From Marinoscillum furvescens DSM 4134 (GTDB lineage: Bacteria; Bacteroidota; Bacteroidia; Cytophagales; Cyclobacteriaceae): a stretch of 64,000 nucleotides of DNA. This document shows, piece after piece, positions 36,578 to 45,368 of the stretch. A program made the translations under genes and the position numbers. The stretch lies in contig NZ_QREG01000007.1 of assembly GCF_003386095.1 (NCBI RefSeq), forward strand, positions 147,276 through 211,275. The letters run 5' to 3'. Under the pieces are notes generated by a model that was not told where the DNA came from, searched no databases, and saw only the letters and a list, made by a program, of their open reading frames with translations. The first letter of the stretch is position 1. Each line of letters begins with the position of its first letter.

Positions 36578-38533
36578 TCATTCACCTTTTTTATTAAGAA
36601 CATCATCAGCAGATGGTTGGCTCAGTGCGATGGCCTTTTGCACGTAGGACCTGTAAGTTTCTTGATATTTGACCAAAAAACGGTGCATCTGAGCTTTGTC
36701 TTCTTTGTCGCGAATATAGTCACTGACCTTGAAAGGGGGCAATATGAGGCATACAAAGCGGTTGTTTCTGGCCCTTTTGTCAAAATTTGCCATTACCAGA
36801 GGCACGATGTAGGGTTCTTTTTTCATGCTTAGCGCCAGGTTAAAGGCGCCCGGCTTAAAGGGCCCAGGTGACTCTTCCGTGCTGTAGGAGCTGCCTTCAG
36901 GACTGATAATCAGATTGCCACCACCGCCTACATATGCACCGGCTTCATTGTAAAACATCTGGCGAACCTGTTTTTTTATCTTTTTGCTTTCAGACTTGGA
37001 GTCATCGGTATACACGTCTATGTGACCCAGCCTTTGGTAATATTCCTGATGTGCAAATTCTTTGCTTTGCCCTACCCGAACAATGCGCAGCCCTGGGTCG
37101 TCATAGTTTTTCATCAGGATCATGCTGCTAATAAAGTGGGAGTCCAGGGTGATCTGAAACTGGTTGGGCAGGGTGTTGTACGGGTGGTTTCTGAGGTGGT
37201 TGTAGATGAATATATGTCCTGACTCATTTGGTAAGTTTTCGGTTCCTTGAATAAGGTAGCGCTGTTTGTCGAAAACCGATATATAGGACTGAGCACAAAT
37301 CTTTCTGATCTCCAGCGGACTGGCATTTTTAGGTGCCTGTACTACGCTTTTATAGACGTCTACCAGACCTTTGTAAAAACTCGCCTCGGTGTAGGTTTCT
37401 TCCAGTACATCGAGTGCAGTGGTGGCTATGTTTTTCTCCAGGCTTGTGCCCTGTACCCGTAATTTTTCCAATATAAAAAGCGCATCGTCTACGGTATGCT
37501 TATTGTCGAGCAAGTGCGGTATTTTATGCAGTGGGGAAGACAAGTCTATTCGGGCACTGTTTTGGTCTATCAGGTTGCTGATAGCGATGAGCTCATGCTT
37601 GAATCCGGAAGCGATAATGCGGGCACGAATAGCCTGGAGGCGGTAGCTGATGAGCCAGAGTAATCTTCTATAAAACTGCGGTGTAAAATCCGGATGCAGC
37701 TTTAGTACCCGATCTAGAGACGTCCGGGGGATGAAATAGACCAATGTTTCCTGTACAGCATGAGCATTGACCATGTTGGTCTGGCCTGTGCCTGCAGACC
37801 AGCCGATCAGAAAGCCTGGAGTGGTGATTTGGCGAAAGCCTATGGATCTGTTGTCTTCGCTTTGATAGCTAAAGCGAACTTTTCCAGACCCTAATATGTA
37901 GATACCGTCTGGTTCGGATTCCTGAGTAAAAATGGTGGCATTGGAAGGGTACAGTCGGCGCTCTATACTCTGGCTGAGAAACTCTAGCGGCGACTCTTCA
38001 AAAACTTCAAAAAAGCTTGATTTACGAAGAAAGGCCGTGAGGTTTTCATCTACAGGAGCTGGGGATGTAGAAAATACCGGATCTTCCGTTTTTATCTGGT
38101 CTTGCTCTTTTGCTTGAGAGCTGAGGAGTTTTATGGCGGTAATTAGCAGTACACGAGTTTGTGCGCACACTTCGCGGAGGAAGCTTGTGCCGGCTTCAGG
38201 GTCAGTGGTCATGAGCTCCTGCAGGTCTTTGTGGCTCCACCTGATAAATGAAGCTGATGAAGAGCTTACTTTGGCGGTGGTGGCGTACCTACCTGGTGCG
38301 TTGAAGCCACTCCAGCCTACTGGAGTAAAACGCTGGCTACTTTCGCCTACATGTATTTCCCCTACAGTTTCGTCTACTTCCAGCGAAAACCGAATACTTC
38401 CAGATTTTAGGAGATAAAAGTCATTTGCTTTGGCAAACTGCTGTGTCAGAAAATCGCCTTTTTTTAAACGAATTTCTTTTCCGACCTCTAAAATGGCTGG
38501 GGTGATTGCGGATTTGTTGCTTAATGCCTTCAA
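36578..38533 (-). CDS. Fusion of two cyclic-nucleotide-binding domains with a PlsC-like acyltransferase
   Basis: 651 residues, TTG start at 38533 (MKALSNKS); no ATG fits. A first cNMP-binding-type barrel occupies about 15-135, a second about 165-310 (FLRKSSFFEVFEESPLEFLSQ, DGIYILGSGKVRFSYQSE). No helix-turn-helix follows. About 415-620 resembles a phospholipid acyltransferase: IFIYNHLRNHPYN aligns with block I but has Pro where NHxxxxD needs Asp; LIISPEGSSYSTEESPGPFKPGAF resembles block III (FPEGTRS...FKxGAF) and PYIVPL block IV. The predicted meaning is an acyltransferase controlled by cAMP-like ligands or by an unliganded CNB domain. Activity is uncertain because of the missing Asp. Confidence 0.72.
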   Translation of the reverse strand: MKALSNKSAITPAILEVGKEIRLKKGDFLTQQFAKANDFYLLKSGSIRFSLEVDETVGEIHVGESSQRFTPVGWSGFNAPGRYATTAKVSSSSASFIRWSHKDLQELMTTDPEAGTSFLREVCAQTRVLLITAIKLLSSQAKEQDQIKTEDPVFSTSPAPVDENLTAFLRKSSFFEVFEESPLEFLSQSIERRLYPSNATIFTQESEPDGIYILGSGKVRFSYQSEDNRSIGFRQITTPGFLIGWSAGTGQTNMVNAHAVQETLVYFIPRTSLDRVLKLHPDFTPQFYRRLLWLISYRLQAIRARIIASGFKHELIAISNLIDQNSARIDLSSPLHKIPHLLDNKHTVDDALFILEKLRVQGTSLEKNIATTALDVLEETYTEASFYKGLVDVYKSVVQAPKNASPLEIRKICAQSYISVFDKQRYLIQGTENLPNESGHIFIYNHLRNHPYNTLPNQFQITLDSHFISSMILMKNYDDPGLRIVRVGQSKEFAHQEYYQRLGHIDVYTDDSKSESKKIKKQVRQMFYNEAGAYVGGGGNLIISPEGSSYSTEESPGPFKPGAFNLALSMKKEPYIVPLVMANFDKRARNNRFVCLILPPFKVSDYIRDKEDKAQMHRFLVKYQETYRSYVQKAIALSQPSADDVLNKKGE

Positions 38534-38597
38534 TTTTTACTATTTTGTTAATTAAAAGAAATTAAAATATTATTTCATTCAATTAAAATAGTAAAAA
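38534..38597. promoter_or_regulatory. AT-only inverted repeat touching the TTG start
   Basis: TTTTTACTATTTT (38534-38546) and AAAATAGTAAAAA (38585-38597) are perfect 13-bp arms, separated by 38 nt. Inside them a second, imperfect layer is visible (TTAATT with AATTAA and GAAAT with ATTTC). One arm ends at the start codon of the cNMP-acyltransferase gene. In DNA it could be a regulator site or cruciform; in the mRNA it would put a long hairpin directly before the TTG start. Confidence 0.6.
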
Positions 38598-38651
38598 AAT
38601 GAAAATTATGTAAAAAATGGATTGCGAAATTTTAAAATTGATTGAAGCCAA

Positions 38652-39119
38652 CTACAGGGTGTCGCGGTAGTTGACCGGGCTGCACTGTGCAAAAGGCACA
38701 TTGCTGGTGAGTGAAAATTTGTAGTCTACGATAAACTCGTTGAGCAGTCTTTCGAAGGTTTCTTTTCGGTCTGAATTGAGTTCTCCTTCACTAAACTCAT
38801 AGATAAAATAGTCTATAGATCCGTCCGCACTAAAGTAGATTCTGTTGAAGCATCGGGTCTGACTACCCCAGCGAAAATCTCGTCCATTTAGAAAAGCGCT
38901 CAGGTCATGAATCATAGAGTAGTAGGCTTTAATGTAGGCGTTTTGTTGGTCGCCAAATACGGCCTTGGACGCATCGCTATGAATGCCGCTTCTATAAGTG
39001 CTGTCTAGTTGTGCTACTTCAATTCCTCGAGTTTTTGCGTCTTCCAATGAAATTCCAATTTGTGCATTGGCCAAATTGAACAATACGAGGGTGAGTATGG
39101 ATGTAAGGATTACTTTCAT
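38652..39119 (-). CDS. Hypothetical secreted protein (155 aa)
   Basis: Signal peptide MKVILTSILTLVLFNLANAQ, then a domain of unknown family: LEDAKTRGIEVAQLDSTYRSGIH, a helix around AYIKAYYSMIHDLSAFLNG, and strands RCFNRIYFSADGSIDYFIYEF. Two Cys (in TRCFN and FAQCSP) may form a disulfide in the periplasm. No neighbour suggests a role. Confidence 0.65.
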   Translation of the reverse strand: MKVILTSILTLVLFNLANAQIGISLEDAKTRGIEVAQLDSTYRSGIHSDASKAVFGDQQNAYIKAYYSMIHDLSAFLNGRDFRWGSQTRCFNRIYFSADGSIDYFIYEFSEGELNSDRKETFERLLNEFIVDYKFSLTSNVPFAQCSPVNYRDTL

Positions 39120-39255
39120 TTCGCCGGTTTTTTAGAAAAACGGTTGCGAAAATAGAGTAAATATCCCTCAAGAGAAAGAGCACAGGCCAAACTTAAGAGA
39201 TGAAAGCGCTCAAGGAAAATAAAACAGGTTTGAACGGGTAAATTATTGGATTATT

Positions 39256-40056
39256 CTAAGTAAATGAAGGGTTGTGTACAAATTGATAGCCAGTTTCCTT
39301 TAGAAGTTTTGCTGGTGAAACGCGTTTGAAGTCCTTGCTTTCTGTAGAAAATTGGGGTGGTGGGAGGTCCAGTTTTTGAGTAGCCTGTAGGTAAAAGTCA
39401 TCCCGCCGAGGGTGTGACGGAGCGCAGGCATTGTAGGTTTTGTTCCAAAGGCTTTGCTGTATGATGGATTGAATCACTCCGATACAGTCCTCGAGGTGAA
39501 TCATATTTACAGGGTTGGAGGCGCCAGGTACTCCCTTTTTTCCGGCCAAAAACCTGCCGGGGTGTCGCTCTGGCCCATAGAGACCTCCAAAGCGTACTAC
39601 AGTGGTTTGGAAGGTGAGGGTAGATGTGAAGATTTGTTCCATTAGCAGTAGGGGTATGCCACCACGACTTAGCGCAGTGGGGGATGCATCCTCTTCGTGT
39701 ACTTCCCGGTTACAGTTGGGGTATACTGCAGTAGAACTTACAAACAAGACTTTGGAGATTTGATGTTGCAGGCAGTATTGTCTGATGGCCTGAAGCTGTT
39801 TTTTGTGGTAGTCTTCATCTTCATTTTGATTTCTTGGAGGCAGGTTGATGATGAGGACGTCCGTATCAAAAAAATCTGCTGTGTGCTCCACATCAGGATT
39901 AAAGTTCAAAACGTAAGGTGTAATGCCGGCACTTTTTAAGCGAGCTGTTTTGGCTGCTGTGGTAGTTGCACCTTTTATTTGAAAACCAGCCTTCGCCAAT
40001 GCTGCTCCCAGTGGCAGTCCCAGCCATCCACACCCTAGTATTGAAATTGTTTGCAT
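39256..40056 (-). CDS. Atypical SDR NAD(P)-dependent epimerase, YeeZ-like
   Basis: 266 residues from the ATG at 40056 (MQTISILGCGWLGLPLGAALA); a frame to 40083 adds 9 residues before the conserved Rossmann turn. GCGWLGLPLG is the atypical glycine motif of the YeeZ-type SDRs (SDR_a5). FVSSTAVYPNCNREVHEEDA and GGLYGPERHPGRF follow, but no catalytic YxxxK stands in the usual place. The function of these proteins is unclear; sugar-nucleotide or precorrin-type chemistry has been proposed for relatives. Confidence 0.75.
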   Translation of the reverse strand: MQTISILGCGWLGLPLGAALAKAGFQIKGATTTAAKTARLKSAGITPYVLNFNPDVEHTADFFDTDVLIINLPPRNQNEDEDYHKKQLQAIRQYCLQHQISKVLFVSSTAVYPNCNREVHEEDASPTALSRGGIPLLLMEQIFTSTLTFQTTVVRFGGLYGPERHPGRFLAGKKGVPGASNPVNMIHLEDCIGVIQSIIQQSLWNKTYNACAPSHPRRDDFYLQATQKLDLPPPQFSTESKDFKRVSPAKLLKETGYQFVHNPSFT

Positions 40057-40155
40057 AATCCCGAGTTGTCTTTGTAGACCCAAAAATAAAGGAGCAATCT
40101 ACTTGCTAGATTTTGTATCTTCGGTCATCTAATCTGATAACCTAACCTAAAATAC

Positions 40156-40671
40156 ATGAAAATGCGAATAGTTTTGCTGACCGCCATCGTCAGCATGATT
40201 ACATTCAGCCTACAGGCCCAGGAGGAAGAAAATATTGTGGAAGTCATCGATGAGCTTACGGTGCAGTGGGATGCACTTGCTGACCAGCTCAAAACCTATG
40301 AAGGACTGGAGCAATATTGTCATACCAAGGCTTTTCGAGACAATGCCATTGCTCTTTTAGACGATATCCATCACTACGATACTACGCTCTATTTGATTGT
40401 TAAAAATAAGTTTGATACCGACAAAGATGCCGAAGCAAGGGCCACGCTCTCTGACATAGAAACGCTAGAGACAGAATACACCACCCGCTCTTTTTTACGA
40501 TTTCTCCGAAAGGAATGCATGGAGCTCAACAACCTGGAGATGAACAAGACCAGCGATGCTTATGCTCATGACGTGAAGGTGCTGGAAAAAGAAATGAAAA
40601 AATACTTGAAGGCAATCACGCGCCAGGTGGACGTGATCGACGATCACGTGCATCATTTGGATGGTTTGTAG
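40156..40671 (+). CDS. Hypothetical secreted helical protein (171 aa)
   Basis: Signal peptide MKMRIVLLTAIVSMITFSLQAQ, then an all-helical, charged domain (EVIDELTVQWDALADQLKTYEGLEQYC through HDVKVLEKEMKKYLKAITRQVDVIDDHVHHLDG) with a His-rich end. It looks like a small periplasmic helical bundle; two Cys at about 55 and 118 may pair. No family recognised. The 3' end overlaps the convergent YkgJ gene by 19 nt. Confidence 0.65.
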   Translation: MKMRIVLLTAIVSMITFSLQAQEEENIVEVIDELTVQWDALADQLKTYEGLEQYCHTKAFRDNAIALLDDIHHYDTTLYLIVKNKFDTDKDAEARATLSDIETLETEYTTRSFLRFLRKECMELNNLEMNKTSDAYAHDVKVLEKEMKKYLKAITRQVDVIDDHVHHLDGL

Positions 40672-41147
40672 ACTGCCTGCAGGCGGTCAAGCACTCTGCT
40701 TACTGCAGGACAAACAAGAGTATTGCGGAAGGTAAGATCTGTGATCTGATACATTCGCTTGCGATCGGTGTGTGGGTATTCGCGGCACGCTTTGGGGCGG
40801 CTTTCGTATACGATGCATTTATTGTCAGCACCTAAAAAAGCACAGGGGCTTTGCCGTAGTACATAGTCTCCATCCTCATCTAGCTGCAGGTACTCTGCGA
40901 TAAATCCGGCAACTTTCATGCGCAGGGTTTTGGCCAGTCGTTCTATGTCTGACATCTGAAAAATAGGAGAGGTTGTTTTGCAACAGTTGGCGCATTCCAG
41001 GCAATCTATTTCTTCGAATACCTCATTGTGAAGTTGATGAAATTGATCGTCCAGATCTTTTGGCTTTTGCCGTTTTAAACCTTTCAAAAACGTTTTGTTG
41101 GCTTTTTTCTTATCGCTGGCTTGTTTGAGGTCTTCCTGATAGCGCAT
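40653..41147 (-). CDS. YkgJ family cysteine-cluster protein
   Basis: 164 residues from the ATG at 41147 (MRYQEDLKQA). IDCLECANCCKTTSPIF carries the CxxCxxCC cluster, followed by SPCAFLGADNKCIVYESRPKACREYP and a final VCPAV. These eight Cys are typical of the UPF0153/YkgJ family, thought to bind zinc or an iron-sulfur cluster; the function is unknown. It lies 22 nt downstream of the DinB gene on the same strand, so they are probably co-transcribed. Confidence 0.9.
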   Translation of the reverse strand: MRYQEDLKQASDKKKANKTFLKGLKRQKPKDLDDQFHQLHNEVFEEIDCLECANCCKTTSPIFQMSDIERLAKTLRMKVAGFIAEYLQLDEDGDYVLRQSPCAFLGADNKCIVYESRPKACREYPHTDRKRMYQITDLTFRNTLVCPAVSRVLDRLQAVYKPSK

Positions 41148-41169
41148 AAGAAACAAAGGTATACACTGC

Positions 41170-41643
41170 TTAGGTTACGGATTTCTTTTCCAGCGAGGAT
41201 TTGATGAGATATATCTGCCCCAGGTGGTATATATCATGGTATATAATGCCTGTCAGTAGCTGTTCAAAAGTCCGGGGTTCTCCGGGTACGGTCATTGTCA
41301 GGAGGGTGTCATCTTGTTGTTTTAGTGCTTCGTTGAGCTTTTTTTGGGTTGTTTTGAGGCGGGTGAAAAGTGGGGCTTTGTCTTCGGGTTTGTAGCTCCG
41401 AAGTGGCCAGTCTTCCGGGCTGTTTACTCTGAGCGAATTGCTTCGGCCTTCGAGTTTGTCCAATACATATTCGCGCCATACGATCATATGGTTGATGATC
41501 TGGCCAATGCTGCGGCTGCCCGAAACGGACGCACCTATCTGAGAGTCCTCTATTTCCTGAAGGTAGGTGGCTATACTATTGCCAAACCATGGTTGTCCTT
41601 CGTATACTTCGTTGAGTTGGGCGGTAAGGTCGTGTAGGTTCAC
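41170..41643 (-). CDS. DinB-family protein
   Basis: 157 residues, a four-helix DinB/YfiT bundle. The metal-binding His residues are visible in IINHMIVWREYV (first) and IIYHDIYHLGQIYLI (the last two). Proteins of this fold act as thiol-dependent transferases (bacillithiol, mycothiol) in some bacteria; the substrate here is unknown. Upstream of the YkgJ gene in a two-gene unit. Confidence 0.85.
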   Translation of the reverse strand: MNLHDLTAQLNEVYEGQPWFGNSIATYLQEIEDSQIGASVSGSRSIGQIINHMIVWREYVLDKLEGRSNSLRVNSPEDWPLRSYKPEDKAPLFTRLKTTQKKLNEALKQQDDTLLTMTVPGEPRTFEQLLTGIIYHDIYHLGQIYLIKSSLEKKSVT

Positions 41644-41718
41644 CTATTGAAGTTACAAAAAATCAAATCAGCGAGAAAAAATTGTAATGTTAAATAATGG
41701 CAACACTTGCGTTTAAAC

Positions 41719-41748
41719 AAAAAAAGCCACCTAAAGAGGTGGCTTTTT
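41719..41748. terminator. Bidirectional terminator at the end of sodA
   Basis: AAAAAGCCACCT, loop AAAG, AGGTGGCTTTTT is symmetric, with A/T runs on both sides. On the minus strand it stops sodA. Confidence 0.92.
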
Positions 41749-41769
41749 GAAGTCATGAGGGCTGCTAAA

Positions 41770-42378
41770 TTACTTAGTAGCCTCTTCGTATCTTCTGTTT
41801 ACTTCTGCCCAGTTGATCACATCAAAAAATGCATTGATGTAGTCAGGGCGTTTGTTTTGGTATTTGAGGTAGTATGCGTGCTCCCATACATCCAGTCCGA
41901 GGATTGGAGTACCGCCACAGCCCTGGTTAGGCATTAGGGGGTTGTCCTGATTGGCTGTAGAGCAAACTTCCACTTTGCCATCAGCGTGAGCACATAGCCA
42001 TGCCCATCCTGACCCAAATCTTGTTGCTGCGGCATTGCTAAATGCATCTTTGAATTTCTCAAAATCTCCAAAAGCCGCGTTGATAGCGTCTGCTACAGCA
42101 CCTGTTGGGTTGCCACCTCCGTCAGGACCCATGATAGTCCAGAACAAAGAGTGGTTCCAGTGGCCGCCACCATTGTTTCTCACAGCAGCATTGTCGGTAT
42201 GGTTAGCCATCAGGTCTTCGAGAGACTTGTCAGCCATGTCGGTGCCTTCTATGGCTCCGTTTAGCTTAGATACATAAGCTGCGTGGTGCTTGCCATGGTG
42301 GATTTCCATGGTTTGCTTATCGATGTGTGGCTCAAGTGCGTCATGAGCGTATGGTAAATCAGGTAATTCAAAAGCCAT
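41770..42378 (-). CDS. sodA: Superoxide dismutase, Mn-type
   Basis: 202 residues. Metal ligands sit in [30 protein letters not shown] and [21 protein letters not shown]. Gly before the HWNHSLFW motif and Gln in TANQDNPL follow the manganese rather than the iron form (iron enzymes have Gln in the first position). Removes superoxide in the cytoplasm. CAAATATA at 42421-42428 is TATATTTG on the minus strand, a candidate -7 element. A single gene with a terminator. Confidence 0.93.
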   Translation of the reverse strand: MAFELPDLPYAHDALEPHIDKQTMEIHHGKHHAAYVSKLNGAIEGTDMADKSLEDLMANHTDNAAVRNNGGGHWNHSLFWTIMGPDGGGNPTGAVADAINAAFGDFEKFKDAFSNAAATRFGSGWAWLCAHADGKVEVCSTANQDNPLMPNQGCGGTPILGLDVWEHAYYLKYQNKRPDYINAFFDVINWAEVNRRYEEATK

Positions 42379-42440
42379 TTTTTGATTGATTTAAGGTTTA
42401 AGATTTTCTTTTTTCAGTGTCAAATATAAAACGGAATGAC

Positions 42441-42902
42441 CTACTTATTGTTCCGTCTCATTCTTCGAAAGAAGGATTTTATGAGTTCGGAAGATTCTTC
42501 GGCCAAAATACCCGTGTGTACTTCCGTTTGCGGGTGAATGATATCTGGGTTGAGCAGCTGGTAGCCGCGCTTTTCGTCCCGGGCCCCGAAGTAAACTTTT
42601 TTGATCTGTGACCAGTAAAGTGCGCCCGCACACATGCAGCAGGGTTCCAGGGTTACATATAGCGTGCACTGATCCAGGTAGCGGGACCCTAAATGATTTT
42701 GTGCAGCTGTGATGGCCAGGACTTCAGCATGAGCGGTAACGTCATTGAGGCGTTCCACCTGATTGTGAGCACGGGCTATGATGCGGTTGTTGCAGACTAC
42801 TACGGCCCCCACGGGTATCTCCCGGTCTTCGTAAGCTTTTTCAGCTTCTTTAAGTGCCTGCTTCATATAGTGCTCATCACTATGGATACTTAGCTCGCTC
42901 AT
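42441..42902 (-). CDS. tadA: tRNA-specific adenosine deaminase
   Basis: 153 residues. Zinc and catalytic motif HAEVLAI with the Glu, then TLYVTLEPCCMCAGALYWSQIKKVYFGA carrying PCCMC. This is the TadA form, which deaminates A34 to inosine in tRNA-Arg(ACG). Start MSELSIHSDEHYMKQALKEAEKA fits the family. It lies 4 nt after the upstream secreted-protein gene on the same strand, likely one operon. A guanine deaminase is a less likely alternative. Confidence 0.9.
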   Translation of the reverse strand: MSELSIHSDEHYMKQALKEAEKAYEDREIPVGAVVVCNNRIIARAHNQVERLNDVTAHAEVLAITAAQNHLGSRYLDQCTLYVTLEPCCMCAGALYWSQIKKVYFGARDEKRGYQLLNPDIIHPQTEVHTGILAEESSELIKSFFRRMRRNNK

Positions 42903-42906
42903 AGGA

Positions 42907-43470
42907 TTATTTGATCTTGATGCTAGCCATGATCTCTCGGGCTATTGGCTGCCATTCCTGTCGCTTTCTAGATGGGCAAGTGAAATTGAATAGCAGCACA
43001 CGCTCATCTACAATGGTGTATTGGATAAAGGTGTATTTGGTGACTGTTCCTCCTCCTCCAAAAGTATTACCCTCGTCACTGACTTTGGAAACAAACTCAA
43101 AAGCGATGAATTTGCGCCCGTCAATTTCGCGTATATCTTCCTGAATGAAATTCACCTCTGTGAAAAGGTTTGCTATGCTGGCTTTGTAAAACGATTGGAT
43201 GATCTCAAGATCGCCCTCTGGCCAGAGGTTACTTGTCGCGTTGATGCCCAGTTCCATGGTGAGGTCGTCGCTAGTGTACATGGCGAGGGGAGTACGTGCT
43301 GTCACAAACCTGCCGGCTAGCTCTCCTTCACCAAGGGGAATAAAACTTTCAGGGGCTTTCATGGAGATGTACTTGTTGATCTTCACTCGCTCCAGTTTGG
43401 GCTGGGCCTGTGGCAAAAAGTATAAAAGGCAGAGAAAAAGCGTAAGAATTAGCTGATGGTACATTTTCAT
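42907..43470 (-). CDS. Hypothetical secreted protein (187 aa)
   Basis: Signal peptide MKMYHQLILTLFLCLLYFLPQAQ. The mature part is beta-rich: YISMKAPESFIPLGEGELAGRF, RTPLAMYTSDDLTMELGINATSN, TKYTFIQYTIVDERVLLFNFTCP, ending in a helix (WQPIAREIMASIKIK). The pattern resembles PsbP/DUF1795-like folds, which I do not claim with confidence. Probably periplasmic. Same operon as tadA. Confidence 0.7.
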   Translation of the reverse strand: MKMYHQLILTLFLCLLYFLPQAQPKLERVKINKYISMKAPESFIPLGEGELAGRFVTARTPLAMYTSDDLTMELGINATSNLWPEGDLEIIQSFYKASIANLFTEVNFIQEDIREIDGRKFIAFEFVSKVSDEGNTFGGGGTVTKYTFIQYTIVDERVLLFNFTCPSRKRQEWQPIAREIMASIKIK

Positions 43471-43556
43471 TCGTTCCTGAGATTTATTACATCAAAGCTA
43501 AAACTATTGTTAAATTTGCTGCACTTTTATCATCAAACTGAGCAAAAAATAGAAAA

Positions 43557-45323
43557 ATGTTAAGGACTCATACCTGTGGAGAATTAAGAAGTAGTCATAT
43601 CGGTGAGCAAGTGACACTTGCGGGCTGGGTACAGAAAGTACGCGACAAAGGAGGCATGATCTGGATAGATGTACGTGATCGCTATGGTGTGACACAGCTT
43701 ATGTTTGATGAGGGCTCCTCAGATAAAGAGACCATTGCCAGAGCACGTGAGGTAGGGAGAGAATTTGTGATTGCTGCCAAAGGAGAGGTGATCGAGCGCG
43801 TATCTAAAAATGCAAAAATCCCGACTGGGGATGTGGAAATAAAAGTAGCGGAACTTACAGTTCTCAATGAATCTAAAACCCCTCCATTTATCATTGATGA
43901 TGAAACAGATGGAGGAGAGGACCTTAGAGCCAAATATCGCTACCTGGACCTGCGTAGAAATATTGTACGCAAAAACCTGGAAATGAGGCATCAGCTACTC
44001 CAAAAGACCCGTGCCTATCTTTCAGAAAATAGCTTCATGGAGGTGGAAACCCCCTACCTGATAAAAAGTACTCCTGAAGGTGCGAGGGATTTTGTGGTAC
44101 CATCCAGAATGAACCCAAACCAGTTTTATGCATTGCCTCAGTCACCACAGACATTTAAGCAGCTGCTGATGGTCTCTGGTTTTGATCGATACTTTCAGAT
44201 TGTAAAATGTTTCCGCGATGAAGACCTACGGGCAGACCGTCAGCCTGAGTTTACACAGATAGACTGTGAAATGTCATTCGTTACTCGTGAGGACATCCTA
44301 AATACATTTGAAGGGATGATCAAATACCTTTTCAAAGAAGTGAAGGGTGTGGATCTGGGTGAGCTGCCGCACATCCCGTATGCGGAGGCAATGTCCAAAT
44401 ATGGCTCTGATAAACCTGACCTGCGTTTCGGTATGGAATTTCACGAGCTCAATGATGTGGCTCAGGGAGCTGGGTTTGTAGTGTTTGACAGTGCCGAGTT
44501 GGTGGTGGGGATCAATGCTGAGGGCTGTGCAGAGTACACGCGTAAGCAGCTTGACGAACTAACCAATTTCGTAAAGAAACCACAAATCGGAGCTAAAGGG
44601 TTGGTATATGTAAAGTGCAATGCTGACGGTACCTTTAAGAGTTCTGTAGACAAATTCTTCGATCAGGATGCCTTGAAAAAGTGGGCTGAAAAGTTTGGCG
44701 CCAAGCCGGGAGACTTGCTACTGATTCTTGCGGGAGATGCTGGCAAAACGCGCAAAGCATTGAATGAGCTGAGGTTGGAGATGGGTACTCGCCTGGGGCT
44801 GAGAGATAAAAATACCTATGCTGCAGCCTGGGTGGTAGACTTTCCGCTGCTGGAATGGGATGAAGAAACTGAGCGTTACCATGCCATGCACCATCCGTTT
44901 ACCTCTCCAAATCCGGATGATTTTGATAAGCTGGTAAGTGACCCGGGTAGCGTGAGAGCCAATGCCTACGATATGGTGGTCAATGGTGTGGAGCTAGGAG
45001 GTGGCTCTATCAGGATACATGATCGCAATGTCCAGTCGCAGATGTTTGATGCCCTTGGTTTTACCAAAGAGGAAGCGCAAGAACAGTTTGGGTTCTTGAT
45101 GAGTGCATTTGAGTATGGAGCGCCTCCACATGGTGGTATTGCGTTTGGTTTCGATCGCTTATGTGCGTTGTTTGGTGGGCAGGATAGTATCAGAGATTTT
45201 ATTGCTTTCCCTAAAAATACCTCCGGACGAGACGTAATGATCGATTCTCCATCTGTGATTGATACCGATCAGCTGGAAGAACTACACCTGAAACTCACTG
45301 TGCCTTCGAAAAGTGACCAATAA
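43557..45323 (+). CDS. aspS: Aspartate-tRNA ligase, bacterial type
   Basis: 588 residues, the usual bacterial AspRS length. An OB-fold anticodon domain (about 1-110, [24 protein letters not shown]) is followed by class II motif 1 ([19 protein letters not shown]), motif 2 ([25 protein letters not shown]), a GAD insertion (about 280-420) and motif 3 ([10 protein letters not shown]). The GAD domain marks the bacterial discriminating form. TAAATTTG at 43511-43518 is a candidate -7 element. Confidence 0.97.
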   Translation: MLRTHTCGELRSSHIGEQVTLAGWVQKVRDKGGMIWIDVRDRYGVTQLMFDEGSSDKETIARAREVGREFVIAAKGEVIERVSKNAKIPTGDVEIKVAELTVLNESKTPPFIIDDETDGGEDLRAKYRYLDLRRNIVRKNLEMRHQLLQKTRAYLSENSFMEVETPYLIKSTPEGARDFVVPSRMNPNQFYALPQSPQTFKQLLMVSGFDRYFQIVKCFRDEDLRADRQPEFTQIDCEMSFVTREDILNTFEGMIKYLFKEVKGVDLGELPHIPYAEAMSKYGSDKPDLRFGMEFHELNDVAQGAGFVVFDSAELVVGINAEGCAEYTRKQLDELTNFVKKPQIGAKGLVYVKCNADGTFKSSVDKFFDQDALKKWAEKFGAKPGDLLLILAGDAGKTRKALNELRLEMGTRLGLRDKNTYAAAWVVDFPLLEWDEETERYHAMHHPFTSPNPDDFDKLVSDPGSVRANAYDMVVNGVELGGGSIRIHDRNVQSQMFDALGFTKEEAQEQFGFLMSAFEYGAPPHGGIAFGFDRLCALFGGQDSIRDFIAFPKNTSGRDVMIDSPSVIDTDQLEELHLKLTVPSKSDQ

Positions 45324-45368
45324 TTGCATTGATTTTTATAACTTGATGCAACCATTTCGCATTTTGAT

